64,000 nucleotides of DNA from assembly GCA_021234155.1 (NCBI GenBank), contig JAJEKV010000051.1:2110754-2174753 (forward strand), given 5' to 3'. The stretch comes from Isoetes taiwanensis (Eukaryota > Streptophyta > Lycopodiopsida > Isoetales > Isoetaceae). Position numbers and translations under genes: made by a program. Every line of letters starts with the position of its first letter. Positions within the stretch are counted from its first letter, which is position 1. This document shows, piece after piece, positions 47,497-58,745 of this stretch. The notes under the pieces are model-generated. The model was given only the letters and a program-made list of their open reading frames with translations, was not told where the DNA came from and made no database searches.

Positions 47497-47504
47497 CTAT
47501 ATAG
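47497..47504 (+). promoter_or_regulatory. TATA-like box of the 5' LTR
   Basis: CTATATAG followed by GGTTGGAAACCC; same at 59166-59173 in the 3' LTR. Confidence 0.55.
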
Positions 47505-48793
47505 GGTTGGAAACCCTAACTAACCTAATTTTCGATTTTAGGGCTTTAGAACTCTGTTTTGGCTGCCTCAACAGCCAAAACCGCATCCCAGACTCTGACT
47601 GGGAGAATTGCAACCTTGGTTTCTCTAGATTCGAGCGTCTCAGCAGGATGGTCGAGCTCAGGTCAGGAGGAACCCCTCAAGGATCAGGTATTTGGCCAAT
47701 TAGATAGTCTAAACCCTATTTTAGGCATTGAATCAGTAGGTTTAGCCTATTAGATTGCCCATAGCAGCCTTCTAGAACTCTAGATAGCAGATTCTAACTA
47801 AAGAACCTAACTCTATGATATAGATTAGATCTTGTTCTTTAGTTCTTCTGTGATGTATATGGATGATGTATCTCTGTGAACTCCTTGTATTGGGAAGGGG
47901 GGTAGAGACCTAAAGCTTTATAGTTGATGCTCCTAGAGTAGCCTCTCTAGCACACTGTAGATGCGGCCTGTGCACAAGAGCCACACCTGGTTGTGGGTGA
48001 AGGGGCCAGACTGGCTTATAAGGAGGTTCATGTTCTGACACTTGAACGACCCCTCTGGTGTGTAAAGACTGCCGGGGGTCACTGTGACTAGGTCTAATGG
48101 CTTGCCACTGCGTGTGGGCAAGGCATGGGCTCGACACTCGTGAGGTGGTGAATATGACCTTCCATTGAGTTCAAGTCGAATACGGGCAAAGGCCCTCTAG
48201 TCACCTTTGAGTCAGGCATTGTAGATCTCCTCGGAGGGAGAAATCCCTACCCCCCATCGGGCGGGGGAGATGTAACCCAGGAGATAGCCCCTTGGCTATG
48301 CATCCGTGAACCTTGATCCAGTCCCAACACTTTTCAACCTACTACGCAAAGTGTGCACCGGAGGGGGATGGAGTGGACAACCCTAGGCCATGTTCTTATG
48401 CCGATAAATCCATTGCCATGAATTCGCATGCGCAATGAACTCGGAGACCCAAGCTTGTCAGTCCATCCCCGTATGCGAGCCTTGGGTAGGATTCCCTAGG
48501 TGATGTGCTTTGATCTTTGTCTATGCAGATATATGTGGAGGACCATCCTTCCCGATGGTCATATGATGTTGATGTATGTGCTAATCTTGACATGTATGTT
48601 TACGCTTCCGCGGCTAGGTAGGCCCCGAGGGAGGCGGGGTGCAATGACCCTTCCACTCTTCCCACTTTGGAACCCGTTATGGTTGCGGTGTCATGTGGAG
48701 GGCCCCGTATTGGCACCGGCGGAGCTGGTATGGGGATGAACTCCTGGTTGTATACGGTGAGTGCACCGTATCACAGTAGAGGGACGTCCACGA

Positions 48794-48805
48794 TGGTATC
48801 GAGCC
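48794..48805 (+). promoter_or_regulatory. Primer binding site of gypsy C (altered)
   Basis: Reads TGGTATCGAGCC, against TGGTATCAGAGCC in the other elements here; the CAG has become CG. It is at the right distance from the LTR edge (48791). Confidence 0.8.
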
Positions 48806-48992
48806 AAGTTCTTGGAGACCAAGAGCAAAGCACCGCCCATGTTCCCGTAGCACTAACTTGATAGGATCCTCAAACCTCGAAAAATGAGAAAATTTTTCTC
48901 ATTTTTGTAGTTTATCTTAAGCTAGTAACGATTAAAAAGGAATAGAAACGTAAAAGACTAAAAATTGATGAGCCAACATCCAAAAGTAGGGT

Positions 48993-49245
48993 GGTCTCAC
49001 ACGTCGCGCCGGAACGATTTCTACATTTTAGAAATCGGGTCAACAACGTCTTGAGGCATTCAACTTTGACACCAAAAAGTTGTAAATTACGGTAAAATAT
49101 CTTGATAATTCTAAATTTAAGCTAAGAATTAGTAGATTTAGCATGTTACATGTTAATTTAATAGTGGGCCCCACCATGTCTCTCACGTCACGCCGGGGAC
49201 GGGTTTCTAGATTCTAGGAATCGGCCGGGCGCAACGTGTGAGACC
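48993..49245 (+). repeat. Two-tier hairpin repeats 1 and 2
   Basis: 48993-49053 and 49178-49245. Each has an outer arm pair GTCTCACACGT / ACGTGTGAGAC (clear in copy 2, weaker on the right of copy 1), a GC-rich inner part (CGCGCCG / CGGGCG) and an inner hairpin GATTTCTAC-ATTT-TAGAAATC. The pair is followed by a TATA-like CTATAAATAG at about 49318. Confidence 0.85.
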
Positions 49246-49317
49246 TTGCTTAATTAAGTGTTCTAGATGCCTTAGACAACCCAAAAGGTAGTTTAAAAGT
49301 TGACCTAAAATTGGCCC

Positions 49318-50760
49318 TATAAATAGAACTGGACCCCTCCCATTTTTCCCGTTCTTCCCGAGAACTTCGCCGTATTGTCAAGGCGATCTTCCTCGCGTAG
49401 CTCCAATCAACGAACCGAAAAATGATGGCCCGCAACGGGCGCATCGCCTAAGGAAGCCTAGCCAAAGCGGATCCTCCAGCCCACCGCCCTTCGCCTTGTT
49501 CATAGGATTCTTCTGAATGCCTTCTCCAAGGCCGACGGATCTTCGCCGAAGCGAGGAATCGTGGTCGGACGAGGAGCGACCATACAGAGATCTTGGAGGA
49601 CGATCGGCCGACGCGTCATGAGCGAGATCCTCAATGAAATTGAAACGGCAGGAGGCGGCGAAGGCGCAGCCAGCCGGAGCAACACCCGGGGGACGCCAAC
49701 CCACAGGAGGAGGCAGAGGGAACAGGTGAACCCACCCATAGGCCAAGAACAACCCTGGATGAGATCCACCCGGGAGGAGGAGGTGTAGGAGAGGAGGAGC
49801 AGCCTCACGGAATCCACCCCCAGGAAGAGGCCGACCTAGCACGCCTGCCCACAAGGCACGAAGTCAAAGAGCCACGAGCGTAGATCAAAGGGATCAGGAA
49901 GACGCCGGGCGACCCAAGAAGAGGGAGGCCAAGGCCATCAAGGCGTGCAAGAGGAAGCCGGGTGAAGGTTGGGAAGAGAGCCGGCTGGTCCGGGTTATCA
50001 ACGAGCCGGCGAGGGGAGACTCCGCCACTACCGACGATTCGACCAAGACCACGCGGCGGGCGCAGACGGGCAAGCTCTTCAAAGCCCCCGCTGTAGAGGA
50101 AGAGGTACACGGCAGCGCACGCCCAAGAGCAGGGGAGGCCGGGCAGGTGGCGGCCCCACCATTTCCGACGGATAGGTCAAGGCCCCACGGCCGCAGCAGA
50201 AGCCTATGATAGACCCCTTAAAGGTCTATGAGAAGAGAATGAGGGAGCACAACGCATATATGGCGGCGGGAGGCCTACAACACCTATTACCGGAGCACCG
50301 GGTGAGAACGATCGGCCGGGCACCCGCGAGCCGGACACTAAAGCCCCTCCACCAAAACCCAAGGCCCCACGAGCACCCGGGAAGAAGCGGAGCAAGAAGA
50401 AACAGGGAAGACAGGCACCACTCAAGGAGATCCGCCACTTCGAAAAAGTTACGGACTCCCGATTCCCGGCGCCCGTTCAATCTGGTCCGCTGAGAAGTCA
50501 TTCAACAATACAACACCTGACATGCTGCGATGTGACGAGATGTTCTTTGTGTTTGCAAGAGGCGTCAAGCCCACTTGGTGAAACATTTTGAAGATTCAAC
50601 GGCCGCACGATTACGCGAAGAGGGTCACCCTCATGAGGCGGGATATGTATCTTGCCGACACATCAAGGGAGAACGCCCTTGAACCTTGTAAATGATTTGT
50701 AAAATTTTGTTAATATAAAGAAAATTTTGCGTAAATAAAGTGTCCAAACCAGTTTAGATA
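49318..50760 (+). other. Leader module 1: TATA-like box and GC-rich degraded ORF region
   Basis: After CTATAAATAGAACTGG come a pyrimidine run and about 1.3 kb of GC-rich, Arg/Pro/Gly-rich sequence with only short open stretches on either strand (for example 49561-49788 and 49969-50175 on plus). It ends with ATATAAAG/AAATAAAG near 50715-50740, like a transcript 3' end. Its composition is unlike the AT-rich surroundings. No domain is recognised. The ORFs on both strands here are not reliable. Confidence 0.45.
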
Positions 50761-50825
50761 GGTCAAGATATCGATCCCTAGCCTTCGTTTTAATTAAATT
50801 GGAGTTTGGAGCAAAATTGAGACGA

Positions 50826-51095
50826 TGTCTCACACGTCGCGCCGAGGGCGCATTTCTACATTTTAGAAATCGGGCCGGGCATAACGCGTGAGACCATGCC
50901 CAAAAATGCCCAAAACAGCTCCAAATCGACCAAGTAAGGGGTCAATTACGCCTAACTTCGATGAGTTTAGTAGAATTACAGCCTTAGATCACCTAAATTG
51001 AGTAATCCTAGTCCAATTAGGACCCATGTCTCTACGTCGCCGCCCGGACAGATTTCTACATTTTAAAAATCGGGCTGGGCGCAACGTATGAGACC
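50826..51095 (+). repeat. Two-tier hairpin repeats 3 and 4
   Basis: 50826-50895 and 51028-51095, same design as copies 1 and 2 (GTCTCACACGTCGCGCC on the left, AACGCGTGAGACC or AACGTATGAGACC on the right, inner TTTCTACATTTTAGAAA). The spacing inside the pair is about 200 bp, as in the first pair. The pair is followed by TTCTATAAATAAG at about 51272. Confidence 0.85.
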
Positions 51096-51271
51096 CCGTA
51101 CCATGTCATCACTAAATGATCTCCAAATTGCACAATAGGTTCAGTAGCTCTCCTTAGCATGCTCAAACTCTAGAAATAGTCTTCAAACTTGCAATTGCAT
51201 CCCTTAATAGATCAGAATTACCTAATCTCAGTGAAAAATCTAGGTCATCCAAAAATTAGGGTTTTCCCCTT

Positions 51272-53600
51272 TCTATAAATAAGTTCCCCATTTCTCAATT
51301 GGCACCACGCAAATTTGCTCCCCCCCTTTGCTTAGGCGATCTTTTCGGCTCCACGAGGCTTACGCATCCGTTTGATACTCCCTTCCTTGCTAGATCAATG
51401 GCCACTTAGCGATTTGGTGATGGTGCAGTAGCCGATTGCTCATGCCATCGGTTGGATGTCAATGACATCTTCCAAGTCTTTGTGAAAGAAATCGACATCC
51501 AAGCTTCTGTTGAATCCAACCCCAAAGATATAGGCGGGGTGCTAGCAGAATTCCGGGCTAGGGTAGGACCCTCCCTTGTCCAAGTCCCCCTTGCATAGGA
51601 TACTTCGTTCCCGCCTCGCCCTTCCTTGACCTTGGGCGATGTCCCCAACATCGCCAAATACTTGACCAACAAGGCTAAAAGGCTACCCGACTACATGGTC
51701 TGACGACCAACAGGGACCAAGTACTTCTCTTACACCACGCCCTAGCCATCTTCTTATCCCACAAAGGAGAACCCGATGGGGCAACCTCTATCCTCATGGA
51801 GGTAGAGCCCATAGGCGAAGAGCTTGAAGGGGCAAATGCTGTTGCCCGCAGATCAACAGAACAGGGAAGCAAGAGAGGATGAAGAAGAGTCTATCGACGA
51901 AGGATACACGGAGCTCGACTCGGACGAAGAACGGCGCCAAGGAGAAAGCAGGAGCTGATCAATTTCGAGCAGAGCCAGCAGGGCATCAGAGTTGTTCCCC
52001 CCACTTTGGGCTAGGCATCACAAGCCTAGCCCCTATCATCACGGAGAGAGAGGCATCTACTCCTCAGCGACATCGAGAACCTCCCTAATGTAGGGAGAGG
52101 GAGCTCCCGAGGTTGGACCCGCACCGCTCCCACCGGCTAAGGCAGACCGATTCGGCGACTTCATCGTCCCAGAACATCGAATTTCCCGCTCCAAGTGAGG
52201 GAGTCCGACACCTACACAGGGAGGCGACCTCCGACATCCAGGGCCTACAGCATCGGCGGGCAATTGATGGACGAGCTGAGTCGCCAGAGGAGGAGTTCCT
52301 CGCCCTCCAAGAGCAGATGGGGATCCGTGGGAAGACCACGAGTATCCCAATGCCGGGTCCCTCAATATCACCCTTGCCAAAGGAGAAGGAATCGACCTCG
52401 AGGCTCGACCGCACAATTGAAGACTGGCTGTGGAGCTCACCGGGAGAGGTCGACGCAGCACCGGGCGCACAGAGTCGGAGGCCAAACAAGTTTTGAGAAG
52501 CTTCGGGCGACACACAACGAGTCGCCTGTGTACTACTTTACCACCACATGGATGGGAGAATAGCGTAATTCACCGCAAGTTCAAATCCCGCAGAGGCTAA
52601 GAAGGAGTGTTTATGCCGATTGCACTCTCAAGCCGCAGTATGCTCTAATAGCAAAGAATGTCGACTATGTGCCGCCTTAGTCAAGAGGGCAATGGCACTT
52701 GACCTCTTCGACCATGCATCCCCCACCGACGCCGGGGAGATTATAGTTGGATCGCGCCCTTACATCCGACCGCAGGTAGAAGACTGGTGAGAGCCATCCA
52801 AGGAGGCTCGCCGGCAAGCATCATCGAACTTGGGTCACTTTCGGTAGGGGCGGCCCAAGTTAAGAAGTTTCTTGAAGACAACCCGTCTTACCGGGCGATT
52901 TCAAGACTAGTTAGACTCTTGATCCCGGGACTTTTTTGTACCTAAAATATTATATGATATATAAATACAATTACATTTGCACTTTAAATGTTTTATTGAT
53001 GTATGTTGCCCCACAATTATACCAACAAACATAAACAATGCAAGAGAACAAATGGAACTAACCATATAGCCATTAATCACTTGTGGATGCAAATAGAGGG
53101 CTAAGCTGCCAGGGGAACGACAAGCTGCGAGACCTTATAGAAGAGCGACCACCCGCCTAGACCACCCCTCTGAAGGAACCTATTTGAAGATAGGGAACCC
53201 ATGACCCCGAGAGGTGAGATAGCCCGATGAGGACGGATCCGGAGCGGATAAAGGCATTACTTGTCCGGGCAAAGCGGAGTGGGTTCTGGTGGGCAATGCT
53301 CGCCTGCCGCAAGCATCAGCTCGGGAGGGAAGGAAGGGACAAGAAGAGGAGCAAGAGAAGGAGATCCCCCAACCGAATCTTCCACTCAAGTTCGACTCGC
53401 ATCCACTGAGGAAGAGGAAGAGCAGCCTCGGGAACCAACAGAGGGAAGGCAAGAGGAACACCCCCTTTAGGGACGACAAAGAGATACCGTGGCCTCCCAC
53501 TACCGTAAGAAGGTAGATTCCGCACCGGGCAATGTATGGAAGGTCTGAATCGAAATCAGCCTCGAGAGAACAGTCGCTTGGAAGCAGAGGCATGGCTGGA
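51272..53600 (+). pseudogene. Leader module 2 and unrecognised ORF remnants upstream of gag
   Basis: Begins with a TATA-like CTATAAATAAG and a pyrimidine-rich start (GCTTAGGCGATCTTTTCGG, close to AAGGCGATCTTCCTCG in module 1). Around 51447-51704 the plus strand gives a protein-like reading (DVNDIFQVFVKEIDIQAS, then ILGG-like and DVPNIAKYLTNKAKRLPDY) with one stop. 52113-52563 and 53227-53516 are charged, repeat-poor stretches. It may be an N-terminal gag extension or an additional ORF. No family is recognised. Confidence 0.4.
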
Positions 53601-54130
53601 CTAAATGAGCGAAGTACGAGATGCTTATGGCATGAAGGATAAGGACAAAGGCAGAGTTGCAAATGCAGCCAACTTGAAAGGAGCCGCCGGATTTGGTGGA
53701 AGGGTTATGCAAAGGCACACGGCTTAAGCAGGATGCTTTTTGTAAGTTCGTGAAAGTTTGCTAAAGCCTTCTGTTTCGCCATTACGTCCAAGGAACATAA
53801 GTCCAAAGATGATGCGGCCCGCTTTTACAGGTTGCGTTAAGGCAACAACCGGGCACCAGAAATATACGAGGAATTCATGAGGCTAAGGCAGTATGTGCCG
53901 GTTGGGAGAGAAGCATGCAAAGAGAAAGCTATATTGAGGGGTCAATGAGGAGATTCGCAGTTTGTGAGGGCAATAAACCCTAGGGACAAGATCGGGCGTA
54001 ATCCAAGGCTATAAGCTTGCAGGGTCGACCCTCGTAATAGCGGCACAAGCAAGAAGATTTCCGTGAGAAAGGCAAGGCGACAGAAGCTATAGCCCCTGTG
54101 GCAAACACCAGTCCAAATAGAACCCAATAT
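53600..54130 (+). pseudogene. Gypsy C gag core
   Basis: Frameshifted plus-strand reading with NLKGAAGFW, a DDAARFYRLR segment and EIYEEFMRLRQYVPVGREACKEK, then RAINP, the pattern of retrotransposon gag cores. A CCHC knuckle was not clearly found; 54130-54340 is lysine-rich. Confidence 0.6.
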
Positions 54131-54399
54131 GGTGGGAACCCGTGGGAAGCAAAGTAGAGAAGAAGCAGGTGTCCTTCAAGGACAAGCAGGAGAAGTCAAA
54201 CTACTCCAAAGCAAAGGTAATCCTTTTGCAAGCGATGCCCAAGGAAAAGAGGCAAAAGAGTGCATAGAAAAGCAACAGTAGCCGGGTGCTTCCAGTAGGG
54301 CCATAGGACAAAGAAAGCGCCCCTACGTCATGAGTGCAGCTCTAGCGGAGTTGGGAGATTGGGAAGCCCCACCGGACGGACGACGGCGGCGAAGAGGCC

Positions 54400-54620
54400 C
54401 GCGACTGTTATTCAGGGTGAGTGTCATATCTTTGCCGCAATAGATACGTGAGAGCAAGCGAGAGCCAAGATAAGGTAATTTCCACGCGTAGGGAAGGCTA
54501 AAGCTAAGTCATTCATAGTCTTGATAGACTCGTGAAGTAGCCATAACTTTGCATCCCCCGAATGGTTCAGATGTTGAAGTTGAAGCCGCTAAAGTCAAAA
54601 CCAAGACCCGTTGTTTTAGC
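54400..54620 (+). pseudogene. Gypsy C aspartic protease
   Basis: Readable as IQGECHIFAAIDT and later LIDS-SSHNF, the active-site region, then PEWF; the frame is broken at ACTCGTGAAGTAGC, where ACTCTGGAAGTAGC would keep DSGSSHNF. This is another CTG/CG type change. Confidence 0.6.
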
Positions 54621-55079
54621 AAGTGGTGCAAGATAAAGACGGGCGGCAAGAGAATTAACTTCCGACATCGACTTGCGTGGATTAATATCCAGATGGGAGC
54701 GAAGTAATGGGCATTGGAAAGTATGACTTGATCATAGGAATGGAGTACCTTGGGCGGCCAGGGCCATTATCGATCGTGGAAAGCGGAAGGTGACCTTCCC
54801 AACGCCCGACGGCAAGATCATTGAGATAACGGGTAACGAAGTTGTTCCCATCATGCGATTGCATGTCTTCTAAACGGCTGTTCAAGTCGTCAAGAGTGAG
54901 CAAGTGGCATACATCTTCAAGCTTGAGATTAGTGAGCCGGAATCGGAAGGAAGCAAAGGAAGACAACGCCACCCGGTTGCGAAGCAAGTATCTCGGCTAA
55001 TCACGGAGTTCCATGATCTCTTTCCGGATGAGATCAAGCGGCTCCCCTCCTTATAGGGGAGTCGAAAAGCGAGATAGCA

Positions 55080-55802
55080 CTCGAACCTGGAACAAAACCA
55101 ACAAGCAAGGCTCCATATAGAATGACAACACAGAGTTGCCGGAGCCGAAGAAGCGATTCTGCCGCCGACCTAGGTTTCATTAGACCTAGTGTCTCAGTTT
55201 GAGCGCCCATTCTTTTTTGTCAAGAAGAAGGATGGATCTTTGAGAATGTGCATAGACTACGCAGGCGGTTGAATAAGCACACCATTAAGAACAAGTATGC
55301 GCTCCCAAGATCAGACGACTTGATGGATCAGCTCCAAGGTGCAAAGATCTTCTCCAAAATCGACTTAAGGTCAGGATATCATCAGATCAGGATAAAGGAA
55401 GAAGATATCCATAAGACCGCCTTCAGAACGCGGTATGGGCATTATGAGTTCACAGTAATGCCTTTCGGCTTATCAAATGCCCCCGCAACGTTCATGAGGC
55501 TCATGAACGATATCTTCAGGGAGTTCCTGGACACCTTTGTGATTGTTTTCTTTGATGACATTTTGGTGTATAGCAGATCCCTTGAAGAGCACGTGCAACA
55601 CTTGAGAAGAGTGCTAGAGAAGTTGAAGAGGCACCAGTTGTACGCCAAGTTGTCGAAGTGCCACTTCGCAACAGAAAAAGTGGAGTATCTAGGTCATGTG
55701 ATCTCAGCAGAAGGCATCTCAACAGACCCCGCCAAGATTGAGGCCGTCATTCAAAGGGGGCGGCCAAGAATGTGCATGAAGTCAGAAGTTTCCTCGGCCT
55801 AG
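55080..55802 (+). pseudogene. Gypsy C reverse transcriptase
   Basis: 55248-55802 is open for 184 residues: [70 protein letters not shown] (FDD catalytic motif), [13 protein letters not shown]. The 5' part (55080-55247) reads KAPYRMTT, then loses frame near 55150, and picks up [16 protein letters not shown]. The downstream [17 protein letters not shown] (55772-55966) is in another frame. Confidence 0.92.
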
Positions 55803-55959
55803 CAGGGTACTACAGGAAGTTCGTGAAGAACTTTGCTAAGATAGCAGCCCCGTTAACAGACCTGACGAGGGCAGAGAAGGTGAAAGATTGGGTAGAGCAT
55901 TGGCACAAGAAAGCCCAAAAGGGGTTTGAATTGTTGAAGGAAGCTTTAACAACAGCCCC

Positions 55960-56340
55960 GCCTTAACCGCGGACCTCGAGAAAGATAAGCTTGTAGCAAC
56001 AGATGCAGTAAGATAGCTACAAAAGTGCGCTTATGCAAGAAGAGCATGTGGTAGCGTATGATTCCGAAAAGATGAACGACGCCGAGACGCCGCTACCCAA
56101 CGCACGATCGAGAGTTGTTTGGCGGTTGTCGGGGCATTAAGAATATGGAGGCATTATCTCTTGGGAAGGAAGTTCCAATTGATACCGACCATCGAGCCTC
56201 CAATATGTATTCACGCAACCACACCTTAACTGGAGGCAGCGGAGATGGATGGAGTTCCTCAAGAATATGACTTTCATATAGTCTACAAGCCGGAAGCTCA
56301 ATGTGGTAGCAGATCGCTTTCAAGGCATCCCCGACAACTA
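55960..56340 (+). pseudogene. Gypsy C RNase H
   Basis: Short readable pieces after RT: AYDSEKMNDAE-like residues at about 56050, IWRHYLLGRKFQ at about 56140, and KPEAQCGSR at about 56290 (expected before VADALSR in the family). Several frameshifts; too broken to be active as read. Confidence 0.65.
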
Positions 56341-56369
56341 GAGTGCATTGCAATGCAATTTCGACGCTC

Positions 56370-57322
56370 TCCAAATACTTTGGTAAAAAGGATTGAAGAG
56401 TCCTTGCCAACGGACGTGGATTTCAAGGAGATATGGGCAAGCCTTTCTAAGGAGGCTAGAACAGATAAAGAGCGGGAGGCCTTCAAGCATTATAAGAAGG
56501 AAGGCAACCTGTTATACCATAAGAACAAGTTGTGCGTACCCGAATCATCAGGTGTAAGGAAGTTGATCCTCCATGACACGCACAACAGCCCAATAGCTGG
56601 CCATGCGGGATTCATGAAAACATATTTCAAAGTGCGCAGCAGCTATTATTGGCCAGGAATGAAGAAGCAGGTAGCTCGCTACATCAAGGAATGCCAGCTA
56701 TGTCGCCAGACAAAGGCGAGCAGCCTTCAATTCGGGGGCATTAGAGCCATTAGCGGTGCCAAACGCTAAGTGGGAGGTAATCAGCATGGATTTTATCACA
56801 GGACTCCCAAGAACAGCGAGAGGCAAGGATGCCTTAATGGTAGTGGTCGACAAGTTGTCGAAGATGGCACATTTTGTGCCTTGCAGAACCACAGATACAG
56901 CCATGGATACAGCAAAGCTCTTCACCAAAGAGATCTTCAGGCTTCATGGCATGCCAAGGGAGATCATCTCCGACAGGGATCCGAAGTTCATGAGTGCCTT
57001 TTGGCAAGACCTCTTTGCGACGATCCAGACGAAGCTATCCATGAGCACGGCATATCATCCTCAGACGGATGGCCAGACGGAGCGGACCAACAGGATTTTA
57101 GAGGACATGCTACTTAAACTATGTCCGAATAAGCAAAGTATGTGGGAAGAATTTATTCACTTGGTGGAGTTTGCATACAATAGCACCAAGCGAATCATCC
57201 CAAATGTCGCCGTTTATGATCAATTACGGCTATCGCTGCCTAACTCCGCACTTGGCACAACCCCGTGTCAAAAGTGGAAGTTTCGCAGCCAGATGTTGGC
57301 CGATATCAAAGCAGCCTTGTAG
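56370..57322 (+). pseudogene. Gypsy C integrase
   Basis: 56245-56769 carries the HHCC zinc domain (LILHDTHNSPIAGHAGFMKT, YYWPGMKKQVARYIKECQLC). 56756-57322 carries the rve core: WEVISMDFITGLP (first D), LVVVDKLSKMAHF-like residues, EIISDRDPKFMSAFW (second D), TAYHPQTDGQTERTNRILED (E). The two pieces overlap in different frames at about 56760, where a few bases appear wrong. All three catalytic residues are present. Confidence 0.92.
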
Positions 57323-57541
57323 AGGAAGTTCGTGGCTATCCGCTAGCGGCAAGAAGTCGCCAAAAGAGCATCACGACAAGCATCGAAACAATAAGAGAGT
57401 TCAAAGTTGGAGATGATGTTTGGCTCAAGATTAAGGTGAAGCAGCGGCTCGGGGATCGGCAATTGCAAGAAGCTTGCTCCAAGGTGGGCTGGACCTTTCA
57501 GAATAGTCGAGAAACTAGGCAATCAAGCCTACAAGCTAGAC

Positions 57542-57880
57542 TTGCCAGCACACCTAAAGATTCATAAGGTCTTCCACGTGAGTTTGCTGAAGAGGCATAC
57601 CCCAAATCCAGACGAAGTCTTGGATTCGCCAACGCTGTTGGAAATGACGGAGGAACAGCTGGAAATAGTTCCAGAATTGATTCTTGATAAAGCTTTCAAG
57701 AAAACGAGGAGATCAGAATTCCTCCAGTATTTGGTCAAGTGGAAACACTTACCAGTGGAAGACGCCACGTGGGTACTTAAGAAAGATTTAGTAAAGCAGT
57801 ACCCACAGTTCATGGAGCAATGGGACGGCAAGGTCATCTCCGAAGAAATCGGCTCAGGCATGTCGATTTGTGTAGGTTAA
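57542..57880 (+). pseudogene. Gypsy C integrase C-terminus with chromodomain
   Basis: Reads HKVFHVSLLKRHTPNP (conserved integrase tail), then PELILDKAFKKTRRSEFLQY, LVKWKHLPVEDATWV and DLVKQYPQF, a chromodomain with the aromatic residues of the family (Y-LVKW, W). This makes the element a chromovirus; such domains guide integration towards modified chromatin. Final stop at 57880. Confidence 0.9.
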
Positions 57881-58745
57881 TGCTTGTATAGTTAAGATTA
57901 ATCTACGCATGCCACCTACGCTTAGTATGGGTCGCATGCGTTGTCACCGATGATGGGACCACTACGGTGATCTCTAGGGCGTGGTGTAATGTCAATGTAG
58001 GCATGACCGCGTTTCCGCTTGGGCGAGTGGAAGGTAGATTAGAAAGTCTACTTCTGTCCCACGGAAGTAGACGACCTCGAGAGAAAGGAGGTCATTGAGG
58101 AATGCATTCATAGGAAAAGCACCTTTAGCCCCATATATGCTTTGATAGGAGGAATCTATCCTTCGCGCCCCCCACGCGAGAAGGATATCCTCCACGCTGG
58201 GCAACTAGAGGTGTAGGCATGAGCGGCATATAGGCATGTAGGCGCTGTCTCCGCGGCCATAATGGAAGATTCACCCTCTTCCTACGCCGGGAGATTAGCC
58301 ATGCATCCATGTAGATAGGTGGGGTGGTCACCATATAACCAAAAATTTTAATTAATAATTAAATGGTAATCGACGTGGTGTCGACCTGCAGGCGATTAAA
58401 AAGCTCCCGAGGGCAAGGAGGTCGAAGTCTGAAGACTTGCAACACAAATTTTGTTGGAATGTGTTGCAAGGAATCAAGGGTACCTCGAACGTTAATTTTA
58501 AATTTTGATAAACTTAATAGTAATATTAAGGGAATGTTGGAGTAATCTGTTAGTAATATTGTGAATTGATAAGTTATTTTATAATATAATAATGTGATAA
58601 AAGTATTACCTTGAGGTAATTTTAATAAATGTGTAAGTATTATAGGAGTATATCGTATGCATCAGGTTGATTGCAGGTTAGGAAGATTCCAAGGTGGGGA
58701 GAACCAATGATGTTGCGGACAAAGATCATTTCAAGGTGGGGAGAA
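57881..58745 (+). other. Post-pol region and purine tract of gypsy C
   Basis: 0.87 kb between the pol stop and the 3' LTR. No ORF of note. CAAGGTGGGGAGAA occurs twice, at about 58690 and directly before the LTR (58732-58745); the second is the polypurine tract for plus-strand priming, and the first looks like a duplicate. Confidence 0.65.

Larger units (their letters stand above)
47076..48791 (+). repeat. 5' LTR of gypsy C, 1.7 kb
   Basis: Starts TGTGACGTTCCAG. Contains a block of short repeats (47210-47410), a TATA-like CTATATAG at 47497-47504 and a leader-like region. Compared with the 3' LTR, nearly all differences are CAG/CTG against CG/CCG/CGA. Confidence 0.95.

Noticed and set aside
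53180-53662. 160-residue minus-strand ORF
   Set aside because: It lies antisense to the gypsy C region upstream of gag, with leucine/serine-rich chance composition and no family features.
49250-53720. Many 60-180-residue ORFs on both strands in the GC-rich gypsy C leader
   Set aside because: High GC gives long chance ORFs; frames contradict each other and none shows a domain. Only the plus-strand remnants consistent with the element were noted.
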